Assembly (NCBI GenBank): GCA_964617625.1 | Contig: CAZTZL010000042.1 | Span: forward strand, 1 to 25,036 | Reading direction: 5' to 3' | Length of the DNA stretch: 25,036 nt | Source: CAZTZL01 sp964617625 | GTDB lineage: Bacteria; Zhuqueibacterota; QNDG01; DSAB01 | Part shown: piece by piece, positions 7,932-16,259 of the stretch | How the letters are laid out: each line of letters starts with the position of its first letter | How positions within the stretch are numbered: the first letter of the stretch is position 1 | Notes under the pieces: model-generated | What the model was told of the DNA's origin: nothing | The model's database searches: none | Seen by the model: the letters and a program-made list of their open reading frames with translations, nothing else | Made by a program: the position numbers and the translations under genes

Positions 7932-10082
7932 TCATTTAAATTTATTAATTTTTGAAATAATGTCGATTTTCCAGCTATTTTTTCTTTCCAAATTGATCTT
8001 CCAGTGGGACAATACAATCGCTCCCTGGAAGACTTTTTCAAATCCTTCCTCGGACATTGAGATTGTTTCTAAAGGAAAACGCCACAATCCTGCCGGTTCG
8101 CTGAAAGTAACAGAAACATCAAATTCTTGCGTCTCATCAATCAGCGTTACCATACGGATATCCTGACTTTCGCCCCGACTTTTCAACAGAGTATCTTCAT
8201 CCGACAGTGAATCCAAAACGTAATGCTGATGGGTGTCGCTTCCGGAAGTGAAAGCAAATCCGAATTCAACGCCAAACCAGAATATGGCTGGTTTATCCCC
8301 TTTGTTTTCTATTGTATACGAAACCTGAAATTCGGGGCGATCAGGAATTAAAACAACAACCTTTTTCAGTAAAACCGGAACGTGCTCATTTTCTCCAGTC
8401 CATACTTTGCCCAAACGTTCCATAGTCAAAATAACCTGGTTTCCTTTTTGCTCCCATTTAAAATCATAGGGTTTATTGACAAAATCTCCCTGTTCTCCGT
8501 ACTGACATCGAGAAAAATCATCCAGTGTTGTCTTCTCATGAAGAAAATGATCGATAAAACTGCCTTTCTGATACCAGTCTGTTGTGATTAATTTTTCAAG
8601 GCCTTTTTCTTTCACCGACACCGAATCGTGAATGCTCGCCACACTATCGCCCGAAGATTTCTCTTTTTTTTCATTAATTTCCAAAAGTTTCCGATAATAC
8701 CCCTCCTCTCTCCGATTGACAAGATTTAACAGATTAATTCCAAGTCTTCGATCGTCCAGTTCGAACAACCGTCCTCCGAGCGTGGAAAAATAGAGATTAA
8801 GACGGCGGCTCTCGAGAAGAATCTCGTCTCTTCCATCGGCATCATAATCGAACACCCTGCAATCGACCCATTCTCTCCGCAAACGGATTGCTTCATCAAC
8901 CATACGCCCGGCCGTAATCAGGTGCTGATAGTTAGCATGTCTCAAATGCGGAAGATAGATCCCTCCAAAAATGCCGTGCCAGTATGGACAATTACACTGG
9001 CCCGCCCAGAGATGATCTTTTGCTTTGTCAAATGTAGCTTTGGGGATTTTATCTTCAACCTTCCATACTTTTTGACTCACCCACAACATCTTTTTCTGCA
9101 TTGCGTTGGATTCCGGATATTTGACCAGGAAATTTCTCCAAAATCCACCACGGACATAGATTTTATATGATTCGTAGAGTTTCTTTTCTTTGAGTATATT
9201 TTCAAAATCTTCGTACTCTTTATATCCCCTGGTCTGGAGGGTCCAGTGCATCATTTCGCGGTATGACGCCGTCGGAATATAGATCCGGCTCTTGGGAGGA
9301 AATTTTTCCAATGCATCCTTAAAATGAATCAGTCGAATCCAGTCGCTGTTGTCTTCGATAATTGAAAAGAATTTTTCCAGCCAGCCATCCTTATAAACAT
9401 GGTCATACGTTCCCGGCCATACTCCGAATTTCTCGCCGTCATCGGCAAAAACAACCAGCGGATCTTCTTCACGGTTTGCGATATCCTTCAATATATCGAC
9501 AGTAACCTGAGGATCCTGAAACGGGATCGAATACCGCATTTTTTCACAAATGGGAAACAGATTCACTGCATTCCCCATCTCTTCGGTCACAAAGTAGCCA
9601 TAGAGTTCGTGTTCTTCCAAACCTGCATATTTAAAATGGGCATCGTCCAGGATCGTGTAACGCATCCCGGCTTTCTGAATCGATTGAGCCAGATGGGGCT
9701 CCCAAACCCGTTCGGCGCACCATATCCCGACCGGTTCGGCCCCGATTCGCGTTTTCAAAACTTCGGACAATTTCCGAATTTGACCCTGGCGATCCTGCTC
9801 CGGAATAACGGACAGTATCGGCTCATAGTATCCTCCCCCGACAATTTCAATCTGTCCACTTTTTACCAGTGCACTCAGCTGATCAATATATTCGGGATGA
9901 TGGGTTTCCAGCCATTCGAATAAAATTCCGGAAAGATGAAAAGCCATTTTGATTTTCGGATGTTTCATCAGAATGGCAAGAAAGGGTCCATATGATTTCT
10001 GATAGGCTTCTTCAAAAACAAAGTCGAAATTGCCGACAGGTTGATGATTATGTATGCCCAAGGCAAAATAGATGCGTTTCAT
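7932..10082 (-). CDS. Glycoside hydrolase family 57 alpha-glucan enzyme (4-alpha-glucanotransferase/alpha-amylase type)
   Basis: The 716-residue protein acts on alpha-1,4-glucans (starch, glycogen, maltodextrins), either transferring or hydrolysing chains with retention. The N-terminal GH57 barrel (about 1-290) has the family motifs in order: HNHQP (11-15), GGGYYEP (82-88), the nucleophile motif WCAERVWEP with Glu124, and FADDGEKFG with the acid/base Asp at 214/215. The middle and C-terminal parts (about 300-716) match the DUF1925 and DUF1926 regions of Thermococcus-type 4-alpha-glucanotransferases. DYDADGRDEI resembles a Ca-binding loop. There is no signal peptide, so it is probably cytoplasmic and serves glycogen or maltodextrin turnover. 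Transferase versus hydrolase activity cannot be settled from the sequence. The ATG at 10082 has only a weak AGGAT site. It appears to be a single-gene unit. Confidence 0.93.
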   Translation of the reverse strand: MKRIYFALGIHNHQPVGNFDFVFEEAYQKSYGPFLAILMKHPKIKMAFHLSGILFEWLETHHPEYIDQLSALVKSGQIEIVGGGYYEPILSVIPEQDRQGQIRKLSEVLKTRIGAEPVGIWCAERVWEPHLAQSIQKAGMRYTILDDAHFKYAGLEEHELYGYFVTEEMGNAVNLFPICEKMRYSIPFQDPQVTVDILKDIANREEDPLVVFADDGEKFGVWPGTYDHVYKDGWLEKFFSIIEDNSDWIRLIHFKDALEKFPPKSRIYIPTASYREMMHWTLQTRGYKEYEDFENILKEKKLYESYKIYVRGGFWRNFLVKYPESNAMQKKMLWVSQKVWKVEDKIPKATFDKAKDHLWAGQCNCPYWHGIFGGIYLPHLRHANYQHLITAGRMVDEAIRLRREWVDCRVFDYDADGRDEILLESRRLNLYFSTLGGRLFELDDRRLGINLLNLVNRREEGYYRKLLEINEKKEKSSGDSVASIHDSVSVKEKGLEKLITTDWYQKGSFIDHFLHEKTTLDDFSRCQYGEQGDFVNKPYDFKWEQKGNQVILTMERLGKVWTGENEHVPVLLKKVVVLIPDRPEFQVSYTIENKGDKPAIFWFGVEFGFAFTSGSDTHQHYVLDSLSDEDTLLKSRGESQDIRMVTLIDETQEFDVSVTFSEPAGLWRFPLETISMSEEGFEKVFQGAIVLSHWKINLERKNSWKIDIISKINKFK

Positions 10083-10138
10083 TTTATCCTGTAAACGAAA
10101 TTACAAATTTTCATTTGAATAACAAAAATATAAAATAT

Positions 10139-10263
10139 CAAAATCCAAATGACAAATCAATGTCAAATCACAAAATCCAAATAATACATAAATAGAATTT
10201 CACCAATAAATACTTTTGGAATTTGGAATTTGCATTTTATTTGGATTTTGTCATTTGGAATTT
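10139..10263. repeat. Dispersed AT-rich inverted repeat, copy A
   Basis: The 266-bp spacer between the GH57 gene and the dehydrogenase gene is built of CCAAAT/ATTTGG-type words. The left half reads CCAAAT and the right half reads ATTTGG. A 13-bp block at 10144-10156 (TCCAAATGACAAA) is repeated perfectly, inverted, at 10247-10259. The block 10240-10263, read on the minus strand, matches 19176-19199 at 23 of 24 positions. I see no reading frame in it. It looks like a mobile or replication-derived intergenic element rather than a regulatory site. Confidence 0.7.
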
Positions 10264-10279
10264 AATAGCACACTATTAA
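10262..10279. other. Short perfect palindrome at the edge of repeat copy A
   Basis: TTAATAG (10262-10268), a 4-nt loop, and CTATTAA (10273-10279) form a perfect 7-bp stem. It lies downstream of the dehydrogenase gene (minus strand) and touches the end of the repeat. The stem is nearly all A/T and has no T-run on the minus-strand side, so it is a poor terminator candidate. It may simply be the boundary of the repeat. Confidence 0.45.
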
Positions 10280-10348
10280 TTTTTACCTGTTTCACATTTC
10301 AATACGATCAAATCAATAAAACTCTTGAAGAACAATGGACTTGATTTC

Positions 10349-11473
10349 TTATCCGATACATTCTGCAACGGCTTCGGCCATTTCGAGCGAGGTGTTTGTT
10401 CCGCCCATATCATAAGTGCGTATCTGCCCCTTTTGAATAACGCGGGCCACTGCTTTCTCAAGAACAGAAGCCTTCTCGGTTTCTCCGAGCCAGTCCAGCA
10501 TCAGTTTGACTGAAAGAATCATTGCCGTCGGATTGACTTTATATTGTCCGGCATACTTCGGTGCGGAACCATGCGTCGGTTCGAATACAGCATAGTTATC
10601 TCCAATGTTCCCGCTGCAGGCAAATCCCAATCCGCCCACCAGTTGTGCACAGAGATCGGAGATAATATCGCCAAACATATTGCTCGAAACCAGAACGCTA
10701 TAATCCTGAGGATTTTTAAGAAGCCACATGCACATGGCATCGACATTGGCTTCCCAAAGATCGATTCCGGGATATTCTTTGGCTATCTTTCTGGCTTCCC
10801 TGACCATCATCCCCGAGGTCTCTCGGATCACATTCGGTTTTTCAACAACGGTCACGGTTGGATAGCTGTGTTTCTTCGCGTATTCGAAAGAATCGCGAAT
10901 AATATTTTGACAGGCCTGCCGCGTAAAAATGCGGCAGGAAAGAGCGATATCTTCAGGATCGATGCTTCTGAATTTTCCCATTTTCGGATGAAGCTGTAGA
11001 AACAGATTCTTGATTTCTGCCGGTAGAGGATGAAATTCAACCCCGCTGTACAACCCTTCCGTATTCTCCCTGAAGACCACGAGATCTATGTCGTCCCGGT
11101 AATTCAATGGATTTTCAGGATAGGCTTTGCACGGCCGCAGGTTCGTTCGGAGATGAAATTCCTGTCTCAGCCGCACAATCGGGCTGAAATAGACACATCC
11201 TTTGTCCCTGAGTTCCGGAGTAAGTTCTTTGACCGCTTCCTCTTTGGGTTTTGATGTGATGGCCCCAAAAAGACAGCAATCCGTCTTTTTTAAAAGTTCG
11301 ATTGTTCTCTGCGGAAGAGGATCGCCTTCTTTTTTCCAGAATTCCCAGCCGATATCTCCGAAATGAAATTCTGCATGAAGATCGATTTTACCCAGCACCA
11401 TACGCGCGGCATCCATCACATCATGACCAATTCCGTCTCCGGGTAAAAGAGCAATTTGATATGTTTTTGACAT
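10349..11473 (-). CDS. Isocitrate/isopropylmalate dehydrogenase family protein
   Basis: This is a beta-decarboxylating dehydrogenase of 374 residues. Family features are LLPGDGIGHDVMDAA at the N-terminus, VVFRENTEGLYSGVEF, VVEKPNVIR, the metal-binding SSNMFGDIISDLCAQLVGG, and EPTHGSAPKYAGQ near the cofactor site. The substrate loop SPIVRLRQEFHLRTNLRP starts with a Ser and is unlike the hydrophobic loop of LeuB. HGSAPKYAG contains the Lys-Tyr pair that marks NADP use in E. coli isocitrate dehydrogenase, while NAD enzymes usually have Asp-Ile there. I therefore favour isocitrate or homoisocitrate over isopropylmalate, but the substrate is not proven. The start MSKTYQ (11473) is chosen because a longer frame would overlap the upstream gene and is not conserved. 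It follows a PorV-like gene by 13 bp and seems to be the last gene of that operon. Confidence 0.85.
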   Translation of the reverse strand: MSKTYQIALLPGDGIGHDVMDAARMVLGKIDLHAEFHFGDIGWEFWKKEGDPLPQRTIELLKKTDCCLFGAITSKPKEEAVKELTPELRDKGCVYFSPIVRLRQEFHLRTNLRPCKAYPENPLNYRDDIDLVVFRENTEGLYSGVEFHPLPAEIKNLFLQLHPKMGKFRSIDPEDIALSCRIFTRQACQNIIRDSFEYAKKHSYPTVTVVEKPNVIRETSGMMVREARKIAKEYPGIDLWEANVDAMCMWLLKNPQDYSVLVSSNMFGDIISDLCAQLVGGLGFACSGNIGDNYAVFEPTHGSAPKYAGQYKVNPTAMILSVKLMLDWLGETEKASVLEKAVARVIQKGQIRTYDMGGTNTSLEMAEAVAECIG

Positions 11474-11486
11474 AGGTAAAATTGGA

Positions 11487-12371
11487 TCACCATTCAAAGC
11501 CGAGTGACAAAAAATGAGCATCCCCCAAATCCGACCTTAAAGGTGTATTGCTGTAATCCAAATGAATGCCGTGCCAGCAGATGCCTATCCCGCCGGTCAT
11601 CCACCGGGTTTCATATCCGGATTGATAACCCAGACGCAAATAGAGGAGGTTCTGCCAGCTATATTCCAGTCCGCCTTGCAGATGAAACGGAAAATCCTTT
11701 TCCTGTACCCCATCTACTGCGCAAAGCAGACGTCCGTCCCCTATGGAAACAGGAACAGCAAATCCGAATTTGGCCATCAAAGGCAGTTCGATCGGCTCTT
11801 CCTTCAGCTTGCCGGTCTTTCCGATATTTTGAACCGCACCTCCGATTCGCAGGCCGTCTCTCCAGACTTCATAGAGAACACCAACGTCGCCGCCCAACCC
11901 TGTGCTCTCTTCTATGAAAAGTTTTTGATAGTACAGCTTCATCGAAAGGCCAATCGAGAGGGATCGGATCGCTTTATAGGCGAAAGAAATTCCTGCGGCT
12001 ATTTCATGATTCGAAAAAGTACCCAGAGGATCGGGCGTCGCAATAACGCGGTGTTCGATCCCGCCGACTTCCGTGTAGAGAAGATGTATGCCGAATCCCA
12101 TATTGGAAAAACCGGTTCCAAAGCCGATGAACTGGCTCTGCACATCCTGAATCCAGCGATGATAGGAAAAAATCAATTTCTTTCCCTGGATAAATGATAA
12201 AGTTGCAGGATTCCAAAAACTGCTCGCACCATTTTCAGCCAGGGCCGTTCCGGCGAAACCCATCGCCGATACCTGAGCATCCGCACCAAGTTTCAGTGAC
12301 GGAAATCCGCTTCCGAATACTGCTGAATGGATCGAAAGAAAAAATATAACAAAGAGAATGGTTTTCTTCAT
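11487..12371 (-). CDS. PorV/PorQ-like outer-membrane beta-barrel protein (second copy)
   Basis: The 294-residue protein has a signal peptide (residues 1 to about 20, ILFVIFFLSIHSAVFG). It then has the family start KLGADAQVSAMGFAGTALAENGASSFWNPA and many alternating beta strands, and it ends in an aromatic (SLGFEW) as outer-membrane barrels do. PorV/PorQ (UPF0164-like) proteins are FadL-type barrels. PorV serves the type IX secretion system as a shuttle for secreted cargo. Here the role is inferred from family and context only. The ATG at 12371 has AGGGTG upstream. It sits 9 bp after the other PorV-like gene; the two share the N-terminal pattern but are otherwise quite different, so they are old paralogues. 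Confidence 0.8.
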   Translation of the reverse strand: MKKTILFVIFFLSIHSAVFGSGFPSLKLGADAQVSAMGFAGTALAENGASSFWNPATLSFIQGKKLIFSYHRWIQDVQSQFIGFGTGFSNMGFGIHLLYTEVGGIEHRVIATPDPLGTFSNHEIAAGISFAYKAIRSLSIGLSMKLYYQKLFIEESTGLGGDVGVLYEVWRDGLRIGGAVQNIGKTGKLKEEPIELPLMAKFGFAVPVSIGDGRLLCAVDGVQEKDFPFHLQGGLEYSWQNLLYLRLGYQSGYETRWMTGGIGICWHGIHLDYSNTPLRSDLGDAHFLSLGFEW

Positions 12372-12380
12372 AAATACACC

Positions 12381-13382
12381 CTAAAAAATAAAGGACCAGG
12401 TAAAAACATGGTTGGCGCTCGGAGCGACCGAATCCGGAACATACGCATAATCCATCTGAAACTGTTTGTTCAGCCATGCAAACCGGTATCCACCGCCGAA
12501 GGAAATCCTGTCACCGCGCAGACCCGTTCTGAGAAAAGCGCCGTCCACTGGTTCGTACTGAATGCCTGCGATCACACGGGCGGGCCAGTATTCGATTTTC
12601 TCCAGATCTCCGTTTAACATTAAATGATTCGAGAGCAATTTCCACGAGATGCCTCCGCGCACCACCCGGAGAAATGCGTTCCGGGTCTGACTTCCCTCGC
12701 CGACCCAGAGATTCTGCGTATCCCACGTGTACCCCGACCTCAGGTCACGAACGGTCAGTCCTACCGAGACATTTTCGACGAGCTTGACCAGAATACCGAT
12801 ATCGAAACCAAATCCCGTCGCCGAGATCGCATCCCCTTCATCGGTTATTCCGGGGAACCGGTTCCAGAGCAGTTTGCCGCTGAACCCGATAGCCACATGC
12901 GGATCCGGATTAAGTGCGAATGAAAAGAAAAAGCAGTGTTCGTTTTGCGAAAGCTCCCCGATATTGTTCCCATCGAAATCCGTTGACGGGATGTGGTTGA
13001 CTCCCGTAGACAGCCAGCCGGCCGAAAAACCGCCCCGCATGGGTCCGCACTGTGCCGAATTGTTATCCTTTCCATGAAATGCCTGCGAATAGACAATATA
13101 ATACTGATAGCGGTCCAATGCCATAGCCTGGTAGGTCGCGGAGAACCATCGGTTTTTTAGAAAAACCAGACCGGCGGGATTGTAATAGGCCGCATATCCG
13201 TCCTCTGTAAGAGCTACGGAACCGTCCCCCATACCAAGGGCCCTCGCGCCGACACCCATTCTGAGAAAACTTCCGGCATATCCTCCCCGTCCGATCTCTT
13301 CACTTCGGAGAGAACCGAAGATCGACAGGATCGATACAATCCATATCAGAAAAAACAGTTTAGTTTGGAAATTATTATTCAT
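12381..13382 (-). CDS. PorV/PorQ-like outer-membrane beta-barrel protein (first copy)
   Basis: From the ATG at 13382 this is a 333-residue protein with a hydrophobic signal segment (LFFLIWIVSILSIFGSL). The clear PorV/UPF0164 hallmark FLRMGVGARALGMGDGSVAL is followed by AAYYNPAGL. The rest alternates in a beta-barrel-like way and ends in a phenylalanine (TWSFIF), a typical outer-membrane assembly signal. The ATG starts 1 bp after the stop of the propeller gene, so the two are probably translationally coupled. An in-frame TTG three codons earlier lies inside the upstream gene and is less likely. Together with the next gene it suggests that the propeller protein upstream is a client of these barrels (inference). 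Confidence 0.85.
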   Translation of the reverse strand: MNNNFQTKLFFLIWIVSILSIFGSLRSEEIGRGGYAGSFLRMGVGARALGMGDGSVALTEDGYAAYYNPAGLVFLKNRWFSATYQAMALDRYQYYIVYSQAFHGKDNNSAQCGPMRGGFSAGWLSTGVNHIPSTDFDGNNIGELSQNEHCFFFSFALNPDPHVAIGFSGKLLWNRFPGITDEGDAISATGFGFDIGILVKLVENVSVGLTVRDLRSGYTWDTQNLWVGEGSQTRNAFLRVVRGGISWKLLSNHLMLNGDLEKIEYWPARVIAGIQYEPVDGAFLRTGLRGDRISFGGGYRFAWLNKQFQMDYAYVPDSVAPSANHVFTWSFIF

Positions 13383-13383
13383 A

Positions 13384-14865
13384 TCAATCAATCACAATCA
13401 CTTTTCCCCAGACAGGACCGCGATCACTGAACTCGATCCGATAGAAATAGACGCCGTTCGCGACTGTATCCCCGAGACCGTTTTTACCGTCCCAGATTTC
13501 GTCATAATTTCCCGGTACGGATCTTTGCTTGTTGCTTGCGACGGTTCGGACGAGATTCATCCCAAAATCATAAACCTTCACTGTCACCGAAGCGGAATGG
13601 CTAATTTCATAGTTAAAACGCACGTGCCCGTCCTCACCGAAACGGTTGTGGCGCATCGGAGAAAATGGGTTGGGATAGGCATACGTCTCTGGATTTCCTC
13701 CCGTTCCGGGTGTCTGATAGGCCCTGAAAATCGTCCAGGTCCATCCGAAATTCCGGCTCATAGCCAGGCCGTCGGCCGTGCCGACCCAGAGATCATGCGC
13801 CGGCCCGACATCGGCACAGTATATTTCCATCGTATAGATCGTTCTGTCCTGCTCCTCATCTCTGATCTGGGGAAAGAGCACCCAGGTTTCGCCGTAATCG
13901 GCGGATTTGTACATTCCATTGTCCGTGACGGCGTAAACATCCGGACCGTCCACGGCGAAATTGTGAACGAACTCCCCTTCAAGTGTAATCGACCAGGTAT
14001 ATCCGCCGTCCTCGGTTTTCGAAACGGCGCGGTACTCACTCGTATCATCCGCTTCTATCGTCGATGCCCAGATAATATCCTTGTCTTCGGTTTGCTGATG
14101 CGCCAGTGCCACAACAAAATTTCCGGAAATGGGATGGGGTTGATTCCGATGGTTGAATGTCGTCCACGTCCGGCCTTCGTCAATCGATTTGTGGATGCCT
14201 CCGGCCGACCCCACCCAGAGCGCTTTCCCGTCGTATAGGACCGAAAAAGTGCGGTGTGTAAGATAATCGAGTGCGCTGAAAGGATACCCGTCCACTGTAA
14301 CAATTTCCCAGGTTTCCCCCATATCAATGGATTTTCTCAGACCGCCGGCCCAGCTGACGATCCAGACCGCCGAATCGGAAAACGCAATATCATAAGTCAG
14401 ATTGTTGATTGTAACAGTGGTCGGTTTATAGTCAACCTCATCTTTCGGATCGACAGGCTGGGGAAACCAGTGCCAGACCGAATCTCCTTCCAAAAGATAT
14501 CCGATACCGCCGCCCGCCGGAAAATGCCCGAGACTGGTTGCAGTATCGAATCCTGTGGCAATCCAGACTGTGCCTTCTTTTTCGGCCAATGCGGTGACGC
14601 CCCCTTTTCCGATTCCGTCTTTCGCGCGGCTGTAGATTGTCCAGTCTGCTCCGAGGTCAGTTGTTTTCATCAAACTGCTGGCCGTCCCGATCCATACATT
14701 GTTTTCGTCATCGATCAGAATATCATTGATTGCATTGCTCGTCAATTTGATGGGTTCGGTTTGAGTCAACTTGTAGCTTGACTGCTTCAGGATTTGTCCG
14801 TTTCCATTCAGGACAAATCCGAGTATACAGAAAAAACAAAACAGTTTTATTTTGCTGGACTTCAT
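13384..14865 (-). CDS. Secreted six-Asp-box beta-propeller protein with C-terminal YPNPF/FlgD-like domain
   Basis: The 493-residue protein has a signal peptide (IKLFCFFCILGFVLNGNGQ). Six evenly spaced Asp-box/YCF48-like motifs of the type KSxDxGxTW follow, at about residues 67, 178, 226, 283, 320 and 369 (examples KSIDMGETWE, KSIDEGRTWT, KSADYGETWV). They build a sortilin-like propeller. From about residue 397 a 95-residue C-terminal domain begins with YPNPFSP and contains VKVYDFGMNLVRTV, WDGKNGLGDTVANGVYFYRIE and a final GKVIVID. This is the FlgD-Ig-like type that in FCB bacteria serves as a type IX sorting domain. The ATG at 14865 starts 1 bp after the upstream lipoprotein gene. The protein is probably exported to the surface; its binding partner is unknown. 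Confidence 0.85.
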   Translation of the reverse strand: MKSSKIKLFCFFCILGFVLNGNGQILKQSSYKLTQTEPIKLTSNAINDILIDDENNVWIGTASSLMKTTDLGADWTIYSRAKDGIGKGGVTALAEKEGTVWIATGFDTATSLGHFPAGGGIGYLLEGDSVWHWFPQPVDPKDEVDYKPTTVTINNLTYDIAFSDSAVWIVSWAGGLRKSIDMGETWEIVTVDGYPFSALDYLTHRTFSVLYDGKALWVGSAGGIHKSIDEGRTWTTFNHRNQPHPISGNFVVALAHQQTEDKDIIWASTIEADDTSEYRAVSKTEDGGYTWSITLEGEFVHNFAVDGPDVYAVTDNGMYKSADYGETWVLFPQIRDEEQDRTIYTMEIYCADVGPAHDLWVGTADGLAMSRNFGWTWTIFRAYQTPGTGGNPETYAYPNPFSPMRHNRFGEDGHVRFNYEISHSASVTVKVYDFGMNLVRTVASNKQRSVPGNYDEIWDGKNGLGDTVANGVYFYRIEFSDRGPVWGKVIVID

Positions 14866-14866
14866 G

Positions 14867-16039
14867 TCAATTCCCGCTCGTACTGACAACTGTCACGAAA
14901 TGTGAAAGTGATTCGCTGACAGCACCCGAATAATCTTCCGCATAAAAATCGAACTGATAGACTCCCTTTTGAGAATCCGGTGTGATTTCCACATCAAGTG
15001 AATAGGTGCCGTCATTCGGTGTAATATCTCCCTTGGATCCATCATCATACATTATAAACGGATTGCCCGAAGCAGGATTGCCGTCGGGTTTGGTGGAATT
15101 AAAATAGACTTTTTTAATATCAGACAATCCCTGAGGATCATGCACATCGACAGAAATAAACAGCGTATCTCCAGCTGCACCCAGAATTACCGTGTCTGGT
15201 GCGCTGACATTGGACAACACCGGCGGATAGTTGATCTGATCGATAAAAACTTCTTTCACTTTTACATCGCTGAAAAGCCCGTTCTGATCGACTGCCTGAA
15301 AACGGAATGCATGCACACCTCTCGATTTCAGAGTGTCTTCCAGATTCCCCTGAAATGTAAAAATCCCGTCTCCCGGGATCAGATCGCCGGACTGGCCGTC
15401 ATCCCAAAGCTGTGATTGATAAAATAAAACCGGGCTCAGTGGTTGAAAGATCTGAAAAAATACAGAATCGATATCGTCGATGCCCTGGGGATCTTCAGCC
15501 CGGATTGTGATAAATACATGGCCAAGCGAATCGGCGTTCAATGTATCGGACAGCGAGCATTCAAAAAGAATCGGGGCACTTCCCCGCTGGCCATCGGCAA
15601 TAGTAAACGGAGAAGAAAGTGTGTCACTGGCATTCTGATAGACATCTTCAGCTACGATGGACATTCGGCAGGTCGCGTTTTGGCCCTGAGCAAAAGTCAG
15701 GGAAAGGCACCCTGAGAATATGCCGTCTCCAGGAACGATATCACCGCCGGATCCGTTATCCAGAAGTGTATCGCGAAAAAGAATCGTCTGCGCATCGATG
15801 AGCGTGACAAATGCACGGACAGAAAGAATGGCCCTGACGCCTTCCGAATGCGTAACTTTTACCGAGAAAGGAGTGTTGTTATCCGATTGCAGATAGAGCG
15901 TATCGGCAATGGAAAGATTGGAAAGGAAAAGAGCCGGCACTTCTTTTTGTACAGGATTCTTTACGGAACAGCCCGCCATTAAAAGTATTCCGGAAATCCA
16001 CACAAATAAAAGTTTTACAAACACTCTTGCAAAATACAA
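14867..16039 (-). CDS. Lipoprotein with three repeated Ig-like/Ca-loop modules
   Basis: The 390-residue protein has a lipoprotein signal peptide ending in LLMAGC, so the mature protein would begin at that Cys. Three modules each end in a near-identical acidic loop: LLDNGSGGDIVPGDGIFSG, LWDDGQSGDLIPGDGIFTF and MYDDGSKGDITPNDGTYSL, spaced about 120 residues apart. Between them lie beta-sandwich-like stretches (DPQGIDDIDSVFF, DPQGLSDIKKVYF). The Asp/Gly loops suggest Ca binding, and the pattern resembles 'choice-of-anchor X' modules. I chose TTG at 16039 as the start because GAGAGGA lies 6 nt upstream; a TTG five codons earlier is the alternative. It is the first gene of the surface operon, and its partner is probably the propeller protein next door (inference). 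Confidence 0.8.
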   Translation of the reverse strand: MYFARVFVKLLFVWISGILLMAGCSVKNPVQKEVPALFLSNLSIADTLYLQSDNNTPFSVKVTHSEGVRAILSVRAFVTLIDAQTILFRDTLLDNGSGGDIVPGDGIFSGCLSLTFAQGQNATCRMSIVAEDVYQNASDTLSSPFTIADGQRGSAPILFECSLSDTLNADSLGHVFITIRAEDPQGIDDIDSVFFQIFQPLSPVLFYQSQLWDDGQSGDLIPGDGIFTFQGNLEDTLKSRGVHAFRFQAVDQNGLFSDVKVKEVFIDQINYPPVLSNVSAPDTVILGAAGDTLFISVDVHDPQGLSDIKKVYFNSTKPDGNPASGNPFIMYDDGSKGDITPNDGTYSLDVEITPDSQKGVYQFDFYAEDYSGAVSESLSHFVTVVSTSGN

Positions 16040-16121
16040 AACATGTCCTCTCAAAAAAAAACCGAACTGTGCTGAGGCATCTTCCTACGGAAGCAATTCC
16101 ACGATATAGTTCGGATCATCC

Positions 16122-16235
16122 GGCCTCTTATAAAATTTCGTTCAACAGACGACGGCACATTACCATAAAACAAACTGCCCGTACGCCAAATTTAAACTTG
16201 AATCACAAAAATAGTAACGAATATTTTAAGAGGCC
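16122..16235 (-). promoter_or_regulatory. Structured leader: 20-nt imperfect inverted repeat upstream of the surface operon
   Basis: The 310-bp gap between the lipoprotein gene and the pdxJ-like gene holds no reading frame I would support. Arms at 16122-16142 and 16216-16235 are near-complementary. GGCCTCTTA and TTCGTT pair perfectly, with a few mismatches or a bulge between, and the loop is 73 nt. The arms lie inside the transcript predicted from the promoter at 16260-16288, so the RNA could fold into a long stem. An AAAAGGAGG Shine-Dalgarno-like run touches the outer arm but has no ATG, GTG or TTG at the right distance. It matches no riboswitch class that I recognise. Confidence 0.55.
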
Positions 16236-16259
16236 TCCTTTTATCAATATATATCTTAC

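Noticed and set aside
10139..10263. CRISPR-like array suggested by recurring CCAAAT/ATTTGG words
   Set aside because: Word spacing is irregular, there are no unique spacers of constant length, and no cas genes are present.
10276..10461. 61-codon minus-strand frame after the dehydrogenase
   Set aside because: It overlaps the dehydrogenase 3' end out of frame and has no start signal or domain.
11562..12197. 211-codon plus-strand frame inside the PorV-like gene
   Set aside because: It is antisense to a gene with signal peptide and barrel pattern; no recognisable domain and no upstream ribosome-binding site.
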